DNA of 64,000 bases from contig JAZOAC010000027.1 in assembly GCA_045595285.1 (NCBI GenBank), forward strand, positions 1-64,000. Direction: 5' to 3'. The number at the start of each line of letters is the position of its first letter. Positions within the stretch are counted from its first letter, which is position 1. Below are positions 18,278 through 27,258 of this stretch, in pieces. The notes below the pieces were generated by a model, which had not been told where the DNA came from, made no database searches, and was given only the letters and a program-made list of their open reading frames with translations. The stretch comes from UBA1731 sp045595285 (GTDB taxonomy: Bacteria > Verrucomicrobiota > Kiritimatiellia > RFP12 > UBA1067). Position numbers and translations under genes: made by a program.

Positions 18278-21200
18278 ATGGAGATGAAGAATTGTTTTTG
18301 TCTGGCGGCGTCAGTTTTCTTTATGTTGCCGCTGCTTGCGAACGAGACGCAGTTGGTGCTCAACGGAGGGTTTGAATCCTCCATGAAAGGCAAGGGGTGG
18401 CATCTGCCTGTAAAATGGAGAGTGGCAGATGGAATAGGACGTAAAGAGTCCTGCGCGCTGGTCTGGGAGAACGACAGCCCCGAAACGTTCAGTTTCCCGA
18501 AACAGAACATTCCGATTGGCCCTGGCACACGGTATACGTTCGGCGGGTGGGTGAAGGTGGTGAAGGGCAAGCCCAAACCTCAGGTGTGCCTAGGATGGTG
18601 CGATGCTTCCAACAAATGGATATCATGCGCATATGCTACCCCGGTCGCCGACAATGACGCCAGCACTGACGGGTGGACACGTTATGAAGGCAGAACTCAG
18701 CCAATGCCGTCCAACGCCGCGATAGGGATGCTTCACTGCCATATGCTGCGAGGTGAGACAGGGCAGGTGCTTTTTGACGATTTCTCGTTAATGGAGGAAG
18801 GCACGGAGACGATTGCATATCTTGCATGTTCCGCAGTGAAAAACTCATTTACGCCTGCAGACGGAGCGATCCGCTTTGTGGCTTCTCTTCAGGTGAATAC
18901 CGTGAAACATCCTATGGATGGTCTGAAGGCGGAGTTTGTCCATAAGAACGCATTCGGCGAAACGGTGCGATGCCCTGTGGACAAGTTTACGTCCGATCTG
19001 GCGGAGATCGTCCGCGATGCTTCGGAGTTTTCAATGGGCACACAGCATGTGGCTGTCTGCATCAGTGAGCGTACGACGGGAAAGGTGATTGCCGAGAAGA
19101 TTCGGCGCATCGTCAATACGGAACGTCCTGTGCCCAGGCGTGTTACGTTCGATAAATTCGGGCGCACAATTCTGGACGGCAGACCGTTTTTCCCGCTAGG
19201 ATGCTTTACCGGTCGACTCTCCGACGATGATATTGTGCAGTATAAGAAGGGACCTTTCAACTTTTTCATGCCGTATAACACGGTCTCTGAGGATGAGTTG
19301 GATCGATATCATAATGCGGGGCTGATGGTTGTTCCGTGCGTGATGCACAAGGTTCACGGATTGCGCTATTCGGTGGTGAGTGCACACAAGACTGAGGCAG
19401 AGAGTCACGCATGGTTCCGTAAATACGTCTCAGAAGTGGGTAAGCATCCAGCGCTTCTCGCATGGTTCCTTGTTGATGAGGTGCCTCTTGCGTTCGTTCC
19501 TAATGTCGCGGGCGTAAACGATCTCCTTGCGGAGATCGATCCTGATCATCCCACATGGGCCGTAACAGACAAGCCCAATCATGTGCGTGCTCTCCTTCCC
19601 TGTTTTGATGTTGTCGGGATGGATCCGTATCCGATAGGGAACAGGGGGAGGAGCATGGAGGTTTCGGTGTGCTCAGGCTGGGCGCAGAAGGCGAAAGAGG
19701 GGATGTTCGGCTTGCGTCCAATGTGGCATGTGCCGCAGGCGTTCAATTGGGGCTGGTACCGGAAGGAGGATGTCGGCAGGGAGGACGTGCGTATGCCCAC
19801 ACGGCAGGAGATAGCCAATATGTCATGGCAGGGTGTCGCGGCGGGTGCGAACGGACTATGCTTGTACTCCTTCGGCATCATCAGAAAAAAACTTCAGGGA
19901 AAGGAATTTGATGCGGCTTGGGGCAATGTGTGTGATGTGGCGAAGGAAGTAAAAAAGATGGAATCCGTTCTCCTGTCCGCTGACAGTCAAATCGCCGTTG
20001 AAAATCCGGATAAGGAAAGACTCGTCGTACGCACCTGGCGACATGAACGCCGCGATTGGGTACTGGTCGTCAATCGCACGAGGGAACCGGTGAAAACGTA
20101 TCTTTCTTTGCCTCGTGAATTTGCCTCACTTGAAATATCGGCGGGAGAAGGTGTCTCTTTGGACGGCAAAACGCTGAAAGTGGACTTTGACGGTTTCGGG
20201 TATGCGTTTGTATCTTTGACGTCTGGCGAGGTCTCGTCATTGTTGCGGAAACAGCGTTTTGCGGAACGCTTCGATTCGCTGATTGCGATAGGTGCGCCGT
20301 CCAACCGCATTTCGGCGGCGGACTGCGGGCTGGTCAATGGCTATGTCACATTCAACGGTTGGATTGAGGACGTTGCGGAACTGCGCGGATTCTTCTCTCC
20401 TCCGTACTATTCCGCACGGTTCAACATGTCGGTGCGTTTCAATGGTGAAAAGGTCAAAGCTTCGTCGCATCTGTGGCGTCCGGAGGTGCTGACGCGCACC
20501 GGTGCCGCTGGCGCGTGGAAGATCGAAAGCCTCCTCTATCCTGTTGCCGGAGAGAGGGCGGGAATAATGAGGGTTGAAGTCGAGAACGCATCTTCGTCCG
20601 AGCAGGATCTTCATGCCGAGTTCTGCGTCACGGGCGGTGTGAACATTCTGGAGAAGTGGGGGTTTGTGAAACCATATCACCAGAAGCCGGTCGAACCGCG
20701 ATTAAAGGATGGCTCCATAATCTTGGAGGGAGAGGTCGATGATGTGCAGCTTGCGGTCGCGTTGCCGGATGGAAGCAAAACGTATCGTCTGCGCAACGTG
20801 AAGTCGGGCGAACGGAAAGTCTTCTATGTGAGTCTGGCGATTGGACGGAAGGGGGAGGCGCTGAAGTGCGCGAAGCGGTTGCTCTCAGATCCATCTTCTG
20901 AGATCGAGCGTTCAGTCTCTGATTGGCGACGGCGCGTGCGCGGACTTTGCGAACGAATGCCTGCGCTTGAGACGGACTGTGTGGAACTTGAACAGCTTTA
21001 TTGCCGTTCGCTTCTGCATCTTTTGCTGAACGAATGGAGCGTTCCGGAGTTCAAGTTGCGTCCGTACTATGCTACTGGCGGAATGAACGGTGGTTGTGTA
21101 TGCAACTACCTTTGGAACTACGGTGAGATATACCGTCTTTGGCCGATGCTGAACCCAACGGCGGCAAAGGCGCATATCCGTGCGTTTCTTTGTCTTGATC

Positions 21201-22285
21201 TGACAAACTGTTATGCATTCGACCCGATCAGACTTGAGGCGCTTGGACCATACTATCCTATCAATCATGAGAAGATACTTCTTCTCGCGCATTCATATGT
21301 GCTTGAGACGGGAGATAAGATATTTCTCAATGAAATGCTGGATGGCAAAACCGTAATCGAACGACTGGTGGATGCCGCTTTAGTTCATGATGATTTGTCG
21401 AAGCCGGCAGTACTGGTTGATTACGGTAACGGGAATCACCATCTTGAACTGAGGAAAGAATATCGTTACGACGGGATTATTCCCGACATGAACCTTCGTC
21501 GTGTTGTGTGCTTCCGTCTTGCTGATGAGCTTTGCCGGATTGCCAATTATGATCCCAAGGTCGATCTTGTCGCCCGTGCTACCGCGCTCAGAAAACTTGT
21601 ACGAGAGAAACTGTGGGATGCCGATGCCGGATGGTTCGACAACATAGATACGAACAAGGGCTGCAAACGCGACCGTCGTTGGACGATGCAGATGTTCAAA
21701 GCACTTGGCTGGAAGGACTGGGTGTTGGACAGTGATGTGGAGAATGCGCTTGTCAGGCACTTGATGGATGAAAGTGAATTTCTTGGTCCGTACGGACTGC
21801 ATTCGCTCTCGAAAAAGGATCCGGCGTACGATGTGAACGATGTCGACAACGGAGGACCGGGGGCGTGCGTTTCGTTCGCTCCGGCGGTTGTTGACCGCCT
21901 GTACCGTGACGGACGCGTTGCCGAAGCGGAAAAGATATTCAAGCGTCTCTGGTGGCTTGGAGGGTCTTTGCCTTATTGGGGGGACTCGCATTATGCGGAC
22001 AGGATGGATTACCGCAGGGATACACCCTTGCAGAACGACATCCAAGGTGCCGCTCTCGCTCAGACCGTTATTTTCGGGCTCTTTGGAATCGAGCCGAAAG
22101 CAGACGGCACGGTTGATGTGAATCCGCATCTTCCGAATGGTGTCGGCTGCATGAACCTGCGCAACGTCAAGATCGCCGGGCGTACATTTGATGTTCTGGT
22201 GAACCGTTCGCAGGGAGTGAAGGTGATCACAGGCGGGAAGCGCATCTCTTCGGCCCTTGGTGTTATGGCAACACTGCCTCGATAG
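18278..22285 (+). CDS. Giant secreted multidomain glycosidase with two putative catalytic domains
   Basis: 1335 aa, signal peptide, AAGGAAGGA ribosome site. Domains in order: CBM4/9-like jelly roll (about 23-180, LVLNGGFESS and GQVLFDDFSL); Ig-like segment; GH-A-type TIM barrel (about 300-580) with RTILDGRPFFPLGC, KHPALLAWFLVDEVP (candidate acid/base in the DE pair) and DVVGMDPYPIG; beta domains; then an (alpha/alpha)6 barrel (about 865-1290) with YATGGMNGGCVCNYLWNYGE and PLQNDIQGAALAQTV, typical of six-hairpin glycosidases of the GH63/GH37/GH78 type. A short C-terminal beta domain closes it. Two catalytic folds in one chain suggest sequential cleavage of a branched glycan; neither specificity can be read. 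Confidence 0.7.
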   Translation: MEMKNCFCLAASVFFMLPLLANETQLVLNGGFESSMKGKGWHLPVKWRVADGIGRKESCALVWENDSPETFSFPKQNIPIGPGTRYTFGGWVKVVKGKPKPQVCLGWCDASNKWISCAYATPVADNDASTDGWTRYEGRTQPMPSNAAIGMLHCHMLRGETGQVLFDDFSLMEEGTETIAYLACSAVKNSFTPADGAIRFVASLQVNTVKHPMDGLKAEFVHKNAFGETVRCPVDKFTSDLAEIVRDASEFSMGTQHVAVCISERTTGKVIAEKIRRIVNTERPVPRRVTFDKFGRTILDGRPFFPLGCFTGRLSDDDIVQYKKGPFNFFMPYNTVSEDELDRYHNAGLMVVPCVMHKVHGLRYSVVSAHKTEAESHAWFRKYVSEVGKHPALLAWFLVDEVPLAFVPNVAGVNDLLAEIDPDHPTWAVTDKPNHVRALLPCFDVVGMDPYPIGNRGRSMEVSVCSGWAQKAKEGMFGLRPMWHVPQAFNWGWYRKEDVGREDVRMPTRQEIANMSWQGVAAGANGLCLYSFGIIRKKLQGKEFDAAWGNVCDVAKEVKKMESVLLSADSQIAVENPDKERLVVRTWRHERRDWVLVVNRTREPVKTYLSLPREFASLEISAGEGVSLDGKTLKVDFDGFGYAFVSLTSGEVSSLLRKQRFAERFDSLIAIGAPSNRISAADCGLVNGYVTFNGWIEDVAELRGFFSPPYYSARFNMSVRFNGEKVKASSHLWRPEVLTRTGAAGAWKIESLLYPVAGERAGIMRVEVENASSSEQDLHAEFCVTGGVNILEKWGFVKPYHQKPVEPRLKDGSIILEGEVDDVQLAVALPDGSKTYRLRNVKSGERKVFYVSLAIGRKGEALKCAKRLLSDPSSEIERSVSDWRRRVRGLCERMPALETDCVELEQLYCRSLLHLLLNEWSVPEFKLRPYYATGGMNGGCVCNYLWNYGEIYRLWPMLNPTAAKAHIRAFLCLDLTNCYAFDPIRLEALGPYYPINHEKILLLAHSYVLETGDKIFLNEMLDGKTVIERLVDAALVHDDLSKPAVLVDYGNGNHHLELRKEYRYDGIIPDMNLRRVVCFRLADELCRIANYDPKVDLVARATALRKLVREKLWDADAGWFDNIDTNKGCKRDRRWTMQMFKALGWKDWVLDSDVENALVRHLMDESEFLGPYGLHSLSKKDPAYDVNDVDNGGPGACVSFAPAVVDRLYRDGRVAEAEKIFKRLWWLGGSLPYWGDSHYADRMDYRRDTPLQNDIQGAALAQTVIFGLFGIEPKADGTVDVNPHLPNGVGCMNLRNVKIAGRTFDVLVNRSQGVKVITGGKRISSALGVMATLPR

Positions 22286-22470
22286 TCCTGCGACCTTGTT
22301 TTGCAAGGATCCTCGATTTGTTCGGTGGATGAATTGGGGAGGACCCCTGAAAATAGTTTGATTTAACGGCTTGTATTTGCTGATTTTGGAAATTATCCCT
22401 ATTTCGGCATAGTCCACCCATCGACGACATGATTTCGTGTAATCTCATTTTCACTCAATAGTAATCTGGT

Positions 22471-22550
22471 TGAGAATTAGTCCAAACCATATTCTCATTT
22501 ATTAGCCGTTTCCAGAGAAGTGAGAATCAGTCCGAAGCGTGTTCTCATTT
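22471..22550. repeat. Paired TGAGAAT...TTCTCA dyad repeats, 50-bp period
   Basis: 22471-22500 and 22521-22550 share the pattern TGAGAATYAGTCC, then a variable stretch, then TTCTCATTT. Copy one has 7-bp arms and copy two 6-bp arms. Related half-sites occur at 22442-22450 and 22570-22600. They look like operator sites, but no regulated gene is adjacent. Confidence 0.65.
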
Positions 22551-22786
22551 CTCCGGGATTTAAGCAATCTCATGTTTCGTGCTAAATTCTCACAAATTGT
22601 AGAGGCGGTTGCAGAATCAGGGCATATCCCCCAGCCGAATGCTGTCCGTGAAGCGGATGCCCTGGCAAAGGTACGTGACCCTGCGCCGCCGCGGCGGGCT
22701 GAGGACTGCCCGCCCTATCGAATTTGCAGGGTGTTGCAATTGCCTCGTGTGGATTTTGAAGGGCTGGATTCATGTGGGATGGAGCG

Positions 22787-23137
22787 GACGCATGAATGCG
22801 CCCGCACAGGACATGGAGGGCTGAGTCGGCAATACGAAAGTAAAATAATCATGACGCATGAATGCGCCCGCACAGGACGTGGAGGGCTGAGTCGGCAATA
22901 CGAAAGTAAAATAATCATGACGCATGAATGCGCCCGCACAGGACATGGAGGGCTGAGTCGGCAACACGAAAGTAAAATAATCATGACGCATGAACGCACC
23001 CGCACAGGATATTGAGGGCTGAGTCGGCAATACGAAAGTAAAATAATCATGGCGCATGAATGCGTACCGCACAGGACATGGAGGGCTGAGTCGGCAACAC
23101 GAAAGTAAAATAATCATGACGCTTGAATGCGCCCGCA
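22787..23137. repeat. 66-bp tandem repeat array, about 5.3 copies
   Basis: Units start at 22787, 22853, 22919, 22985, 23051 (67 bp, one inserted base) and a partial one at 23118. Each begins with GACGCATGAATGCG, a small CGCAT-GA-ATGCG hairpin, and ends AAAATAATCAT. Copies differ at only a few positions. There are no unique spacers, so it is not a CRISPR. It could be a minisatellite, a protein-binding array or a repeated small RNA. Confidence 0.85.
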
Positions 23138-23195
23138 CGGCGGCGCGCATTCATGCGATCTGCGCCATTCGGACATCGATACGCCTTCTTCGCCC

Positions 23196-23235
23196 CTGTC
23201 CACTTGCTTCTGCAATCGACCATGTAAGTGGACAG
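23196..23235. other. Hairpin upstream of the signal peptidase promoter
   Basis: CTGTCCACTT and AAGTGGACAG form a perfect 10-bp stem with a 20-base loop. It has no T-run on the + strand. It may end transcription leaving the repeat array or be a binding site. Confidence 0.5.
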
Positions 23236-23258
23236 ATGAGCACGGGTCTTGTAGCAGA

Positions 23259-23287
23259 TTGAAATTAGCGGGACATTTCGCTATAAT
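23259..23287 (+). promoter_or_regulatory. lepB promoter, leaderless
   Basis: TTGAAA (23259-23264), 17-bp spacer, TATAAT (23282-23287), eight bases, then ATG 23296. Spacing predicts an mRNA starting at or within two or three bases of the ATG, with no room for a ribosome site. Confidence 0.8.
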
Positions 23288-23295
23288 TAGCGCCA

Positions 23296-24369
23296 ATGTT
23301 TTATCTTCCATTCTCTCGTGAAGCCAAAAGGCGCAAGGAGATCAAGGCGACGCTTAGCGCCGCCAGGGTCTTTGTGCTTTCGCATGAAGATCTCCCGGAG
23401 TACCGGGAGGGGCGTTTTGCCGCCCGGTTTGCGGACCTGAATGACGCATGGCGCGGCAAGGACGCCGAACGCTGCGCGGAGATACTGATGGAACTGGACA
23501 AGCCCAAGAGTTTCGCCTTCGCGCGCGAGTGGCTCGACATTCTCGTTGTGTCCATTTCGGTCGCGATGGCGTTCCGCGCCTACTTCTACGAGCCGTTCAA
23601 CATCCCGACCGGATCGATGCGTCCCACGCTGTACGGCAACTGGTCGGAACCCGCGAAGCCCATGGACGCGACTCTCTGGGACCGCACGCCCGTCCTAAAG
23701 CAGCTCAAGTGGCTTGTGTCCGGCGAGACGTTCGTGGATTTCAGGGCGCCATGCTCCGGCACTCTCATCGTCCGTCCCGACAATAACGGCCATTACATCG
23801 TCGGCGTCGCGGCGGCGCCAGGCAAGGTGGAGAAGATTCCCACGGATGCCTTCATCGAGGGCACCGGTCGTCTCATAAACGGAAAGGGGCATGGCGACCA
23901 TGTCACGGCGGGCGAACGCATATGGTGCGGCTACAGGCGCATCGGAGATTTCCTCTTCGTGAACCGCTGGCTCTGGAATTTCCGCCATCCCCGCAACGGC
24001 GACGTGATGATATTCTCGACGACCGGCATCAAGGGTCTTGCGCAGGGTACGCACTACATAAAGCGAATGTGCGGCACGCCGGGCGACATGGTGCAGATAG
24101 TCAAGCCGGATCTCATCATCAACGGAAGGAAGATGAAGGGGATCCGCCCCGACAACTGTCCGCCGTTCGATCCGGGCCCGGACGCGAACACGACCGATTC
24201 CTCGCCGGTGATCACACTCGGCAAGGATGAGTATTTCTCGTGTGGCGACAACAGTCCCGCCAGCTACGACAGCCGGTACTGGGGCGTTGTCCCGGCGCGC
24301 AACCTGCGGGGAATCGCAGGAGGCGTGTTCTGGCCGTTTGCAAGTTCACATTTCGGTCCGATAAGATAA
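23296..24369 (+). CDS. lepB: Signal peptidase I
   Basis: 357 aa. It removes signal peptides from exported preproteins at the cytoplasmic membrane. Box B is NIPTGSMRPTL with catalytic Ser107; box D is HYIKRMCGTPGD with general-base Lys256; box E appears as SCGDNSPASYDSRYWGVVP. One membrane segment lies just before the serine (about 80-97). An N-terminal cytoplasmic extension of some 75 residues and an insertion after residue 110 make it longer than usual. First gene of a probable five-gene operon (23296-30397) led by a leaderless promoter. Confidence 0.93.
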   Translation: MFYLPFSREAKRRKEIKATLSAARVFVLSHEDLPEYREGRFAARFADLNDAWRGKDAERCAEILMELDKPKSFAFAREWLDILVVSISVAMAFRAYFYEPFNIPTGSMRPTLYGNWSEPAKPMDATLWDRTPVLKQLKWLVSGETFVDFRAPCSGTLIVRPDNNGHYIVGVAAAPGKVEKIPTDAFIEGTGRLINGKGHGDHVTAGERIWCGYRRIGDFLFVNRWLWNFRHPRNGDVMIFSTTGIKGLAQGTHYIKRMCGTPGDMVQIVKPDLIINGRKMKGIRPDNCPPFDPGPDANTTDSSPVITLGKDEYFSCGDNSPASYDSRYWGVVPARNLRGIAGGVFWPFASSHFGPIR

Positions 24370-24414
24370 TCGCGGTCCGGCAAGATATCAGGGAACCCTA
24401 CAGGGAGAATAGCG

Positions 24415-27240
24415 ATGAGCGACAACGAAGAGACGATTTTGAATCCACCGTGCGAATTCGGCCGCTTCATAGTGGAGCGTGAGCTGGGCCATGGCGGCAT
24501 GGGCGGCGTTTTCCTTGCCCGTGACAAGATGCTTGACCGGCAGGTGGCGCTCAAGGTGATGCTGAAGTCGCTGGGCGAGGATCCGCAGTTCCTTGAACGC
24601 TTCAAGCGTGAGGCGCAGGCGGCGGCACGGCTCATCCATCCCGCTATCGCGCAGATATACTCCTATGACATTGTGGACGGGCAGCCCTACATCGCCATGG
24701 AGATGGCGGGCGGCGGTTCTCTGCTGCGTCTCATGGAGGTGCACGGCAAGAACATCGATCCCACGCGCGTCATGCGCATCTGCAAGCAGGTCGCGGAAGG
24801 ACTTTCCTGCGCTGCGGACCAGGGTCTTGTACATGGCGACATCAAGCCCGAGAACATTCTCTTCGACGCCACCGGCGCCGCCAAGATAGTGGATTTCGGT
24901 CTGGCCGGAATGCAGGACGACAATTCCGGCGACGAGATATGGGGCACGCCCTACTACATCGCCCCCGAGAAGGTGCGCAAGGGCGTAACCGATTTCCGCG
25001 TCGACATGTATTCCCTCGGCGCGACAATCTACCACGCGCTCGTCGGTGCCGCTCCGTTTGAGGGGACGGACCCCAATGAGGTGGTGAAGGCAAGGTTCCT
25101 TGCCGACGCAAAGCCGCCGAGCGAGGTCCGTCCGGGCCTGCCTAAGGCGCTGGACAGCGTGATTCTCAAGATGATGGCCCGCGAGGTCATCGACCGCTAT
25201 CCCACCTGGGAGGCGTGCATTGGCGACATCAACAAGGTGCTTGCCGCAGGAATCGTGATTGACGAAAGTGCCGCCGCAAAGGCTGAACTGGGTTCGAATG
25301 CCGAAGGCACCGTCGAGGAAGCTGCGTCCTCCGACGCAACTTCTGCCGCTTCTCCCAAGAAGGGTGGCCGCCGTCTTGTCATGAAGGGTCGTCGCAGGAT
25401 GGTGATGAAGAAGCGTCCAGGTTCCGCGGCGGAGACTGTGGAGCAGGAGGGACAGACCGGACTTGCCGATGTCGAGAATGTTGATGCGGCAGAGGATGCC
25501 GGCAATCAGGAGGCAGAGGAGACCGGAGACGCTGGGACCCCCGCATCCGAGGGCAAGAAGCAGATGACCATCGGCAAGATGATCATGCTTGGAGCTGTCG
25601 CGATCGTAGCGATCCTTGCCGTTGCCGCCGGCGGAATCGTCTGGTACGTTTCGTCTTCGCGCGCCGCGGAGGCACAGAAGCGCATGGAGCTTCTCAACGC
25701 AAAGGCCGCCGAAGCCAGGGAAGCCATCCAGACAACCCTGAGGAGCTCACGTGATTTTGCGGATGAGGTCGCCGGACTTCGCGCGAAATCGGAGAAGCAG
25801 GTCAAGGATGCGTCCGACAAGTTCCTGGCCATGCTCGATCCTGAAGTCCGAGAAGTGTGCCGTCCGGTGATAATCCCGCCGGAGACGAAGGACTATACGG
25901 ACGCAGTGGCCTATTCGAACAAGGTTGTCGAAAAGATGGCCGAGGTTGCCGCCGCGCTCGAGAAGGCCGCCGCGCCCGCACAGCCGGAGGTGACCGCCGC
26001 CGCTGACACCAATGCGCCAGCCGCAACGCCGGCTCCGGCGGCAACCAATGCGCCTGCGGCAACGCCTGCCCCTGTTGCGACGAACGCACCGACGGCAAAG
26101 GCTGCCGCGCCCGCCAAGGCGAAACCTGCGAAAGCGGCCCCTGCAAAGGCGGAGGCCCCTGCGGAGGAGCCGAAGGTCGAGGAGAAAAAGGTGGAGTATC
26201 CGCCTCAGCTCAAGGCGTTCCAGCAGCTCTGGACCGATCTCTGGACCATTCGCGCCGCCGAAATCCGAGTGAATGCATGCATGGCGCTCATCGTGTTCAA
26301 GGCATCTCTCAGCGAAAAGATAAAGGTGACGGATGTCGCGTCAGCCGAGAAACTCGCCAGGGCCACCTCTGACCTTGTCGAGGAGTTCGAGGCGATGAAG
26401 GCCCAGAAGGTCATAGAACAGGCCTTGAGGAAGGCCGGAGCCATCAGGCAGAAGACCCCGGATCTGCTCGCAATCACGAAGCAGCAGATCGATCGCGCCC
26501 GTGCCCGCGCCGCCAAGCTTGCCGCCGAGAAGGCCGCCGCCGAGGCTGCCGAGGCCGCCAGACAGAAGGCCGAGGAGGAGTATAAGGCGAAGGTCGAGGC
26601 CGAGACGCTCAAGGCGCAGGAGAAGTATGAGGCTCTTGCGGACCGTGAGCTCAAGCGTCTCGACTGGGATTACGCCATGCGCCAGATGGGCGACCTGACG
26701 AACGGGTTCGAGAAGCTGACGCGTGAGGGGACCCAGGCCGTCATGGATCAGATCCACAAGATAAGGTGCATGCAGATGCTGCAGCAGCACTTCATCAAGA
26801 AGGGCAGGGGATTCACCTTCACGATGGGCAGATTCCCGCGCGGAACGAAGATTGCGGCGACGTCGGCCGACCAGATAACGCTTCAGCGTCCCACGCCCAA
26901 GAAGCGTTCTCTGAAGGACCGTCCTGTAACGCCTCCGCCAGACAAGATGAACTGGAGAAAGTTCTACTTCGAGCAGGCGGGCATGCTCAATAACCTGATC
27001 ATTGGCCTTGTCCAGGACCGTTCCGCCGCCCGTGTGGGATTGAAGGAGTGGTCGAACCTCATGTTCGGCTCCGCCTTGACGATGAGCACCCTCTTCCCGG
27101 ATGAGCCGACAGTCCCCGCCCGTGTGGAAGAACTGGTCAACAAGGCTGTCGAGGAATTCGACAACTGCCAGAAGCTTGCGGAACGGCTTTTCCCCAAGGT
27201 CTTCAACAAGGAAGAGACCGCAACGACATCAAACGACTAA
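24415..27240 (+). CDS. Transmembrane Ser/Thr protein kinase with coiled-coil C-terminus
   Basis: 941 aa. The Hanks-type kinase domain occupies about 15-285: glycine loop GHGGMG (25-30), Lys47, HGD with catalytic Asp142, Asn147, DFG (160-162) and APE (183-185). The catalytic-loop Arg of HRD is replaced by Gly (HGD), so it is a non-RD kinase. A linker with RRxxMKxRRR clusters leads to one membrane helix at about 390-412. Outside follow an Ala/Pro/Thr repeat stretch (about 530-580) and long Ala/Glu/Lys-rich helices (about 590-800). The C-terminal part is predicted to be extracytoplasmic and may sense or tether. It follows lepB by 45 nt and precedes a sugar porter, so all may be one operon. Confidence 0.9.
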   Translation: MSDNEETILNPPCEFGRFIVERELGHGGMGGVFLARDKMLDRQVALKVMLKSLGEDPQFLERFKREAQAAARLIHPAIAQIYSYDIVDGQPYIAMEMAGGGSLLRLMEVHGKNIDPTRVMRICKQVAEGLSCAADQGLVHGDIKPENILFDATGAAKIVDFGLAGMQDDNSGDEIWGTPYYIAPEKVRKGVTDFRVDMYSLGATIYHALVGAAPFEGTDPNEVVKARFLADAKPPSEVRPGLPKALDSVILKMMAREVIDRYPTWEACIGDINKVLAAGIVIDESAAAKAELGSNAEGTVEEAASSDATSAASPKKGGRRLVMKGRRRMVMKKRPGSAAETVEQEGQTGLADVENVDAAEDAGNQEAEETGDAGTPASEGKKQMTIGKMIMLGAVAIVAILAVAAGGIVWYVSSSRAAEAQKRMELLNAKAAEAREAIQTTLRSSRDFADEVAGLRAKSEKQVKDASDKFLAMLDPEVREVCRPVIIPPETKDYTDAVAYSNKVVEKMAEVAAALEKAAAPAQPEVTAAADTNAPAATPAPAATNAPAATPAPVATNAPTAKAAAPAKAKPAKAAPAKAEAPAEEPKVEEKKVEYPPQLKAFQQLWTDLWTIRAAEIRVNACMALIVFKASLSEKIKVTDVASAEKLARATSDLVEEFEAMKAQKVIEQALRKAGAIRQKTPDLLAITKQQIDRARARAAKLAAEKAAAEAAEAARQKAEEEYKAKVEAETLKAQEKYEALADRELKRLDWDYAMRQMGDLTNGFEKLTREGTQAVMDQIHKIRCMQMLQQHFIKKGRGFTFTMGRFPRGTKIAATSADQITLQRPTPKKRSLKDRPVTPPPDKMNWRKFYFEQAGMLNNLIIGLVQDRSAARVGLKEWSNLMFGSALTMSTLFPDEPTVPARVEELVNKAVEEFDNCQKLAERLFPKVFNKEETATTSND

Positions 27241-27258
27241 CCGAAAGGAACATAAGCA

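Larger units (their letters stand above)
22286..23295. other. 1-kb gene-free region with dyads, tandem array and hairpin
   Basis: No supported gene. It contains two 30-bp TGAGAAT dyads 50 bp apart (22471-22550), a 66-bp tandem repeat array (22787-23137), a 10-bp-stem hairpin (23196-23235) and the signal peptidase promoter. Frames open across the array exist only because the unit is 22 codons long. Confidence 0.7.

Noticed and set aside
21380..22417. 345-codon minus-strand ORF
   Set aside because: Antisense to the toroid domain of the 1335-aa glycosidase; no family pattern.
22539..23015. 158-codon ORF on the + strand across the tandem array
   Set aside because: Its second half is only translated 66-bp repeats and its first half has no recognisable or protein-like pattern; it has no ribosome site and its frame ends within the array.
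22787..23137. CRISPR array
   Set aside because: The whole 66-bp unit is repeated with no unique spacers, and no cas genes are nearby.
22715..23150. Repeat-containing ORFs on the minus strand
   Set aside because: They stay open because the repeat unit is a multiple of three without stops in those frames; there is no start signal or promoter.
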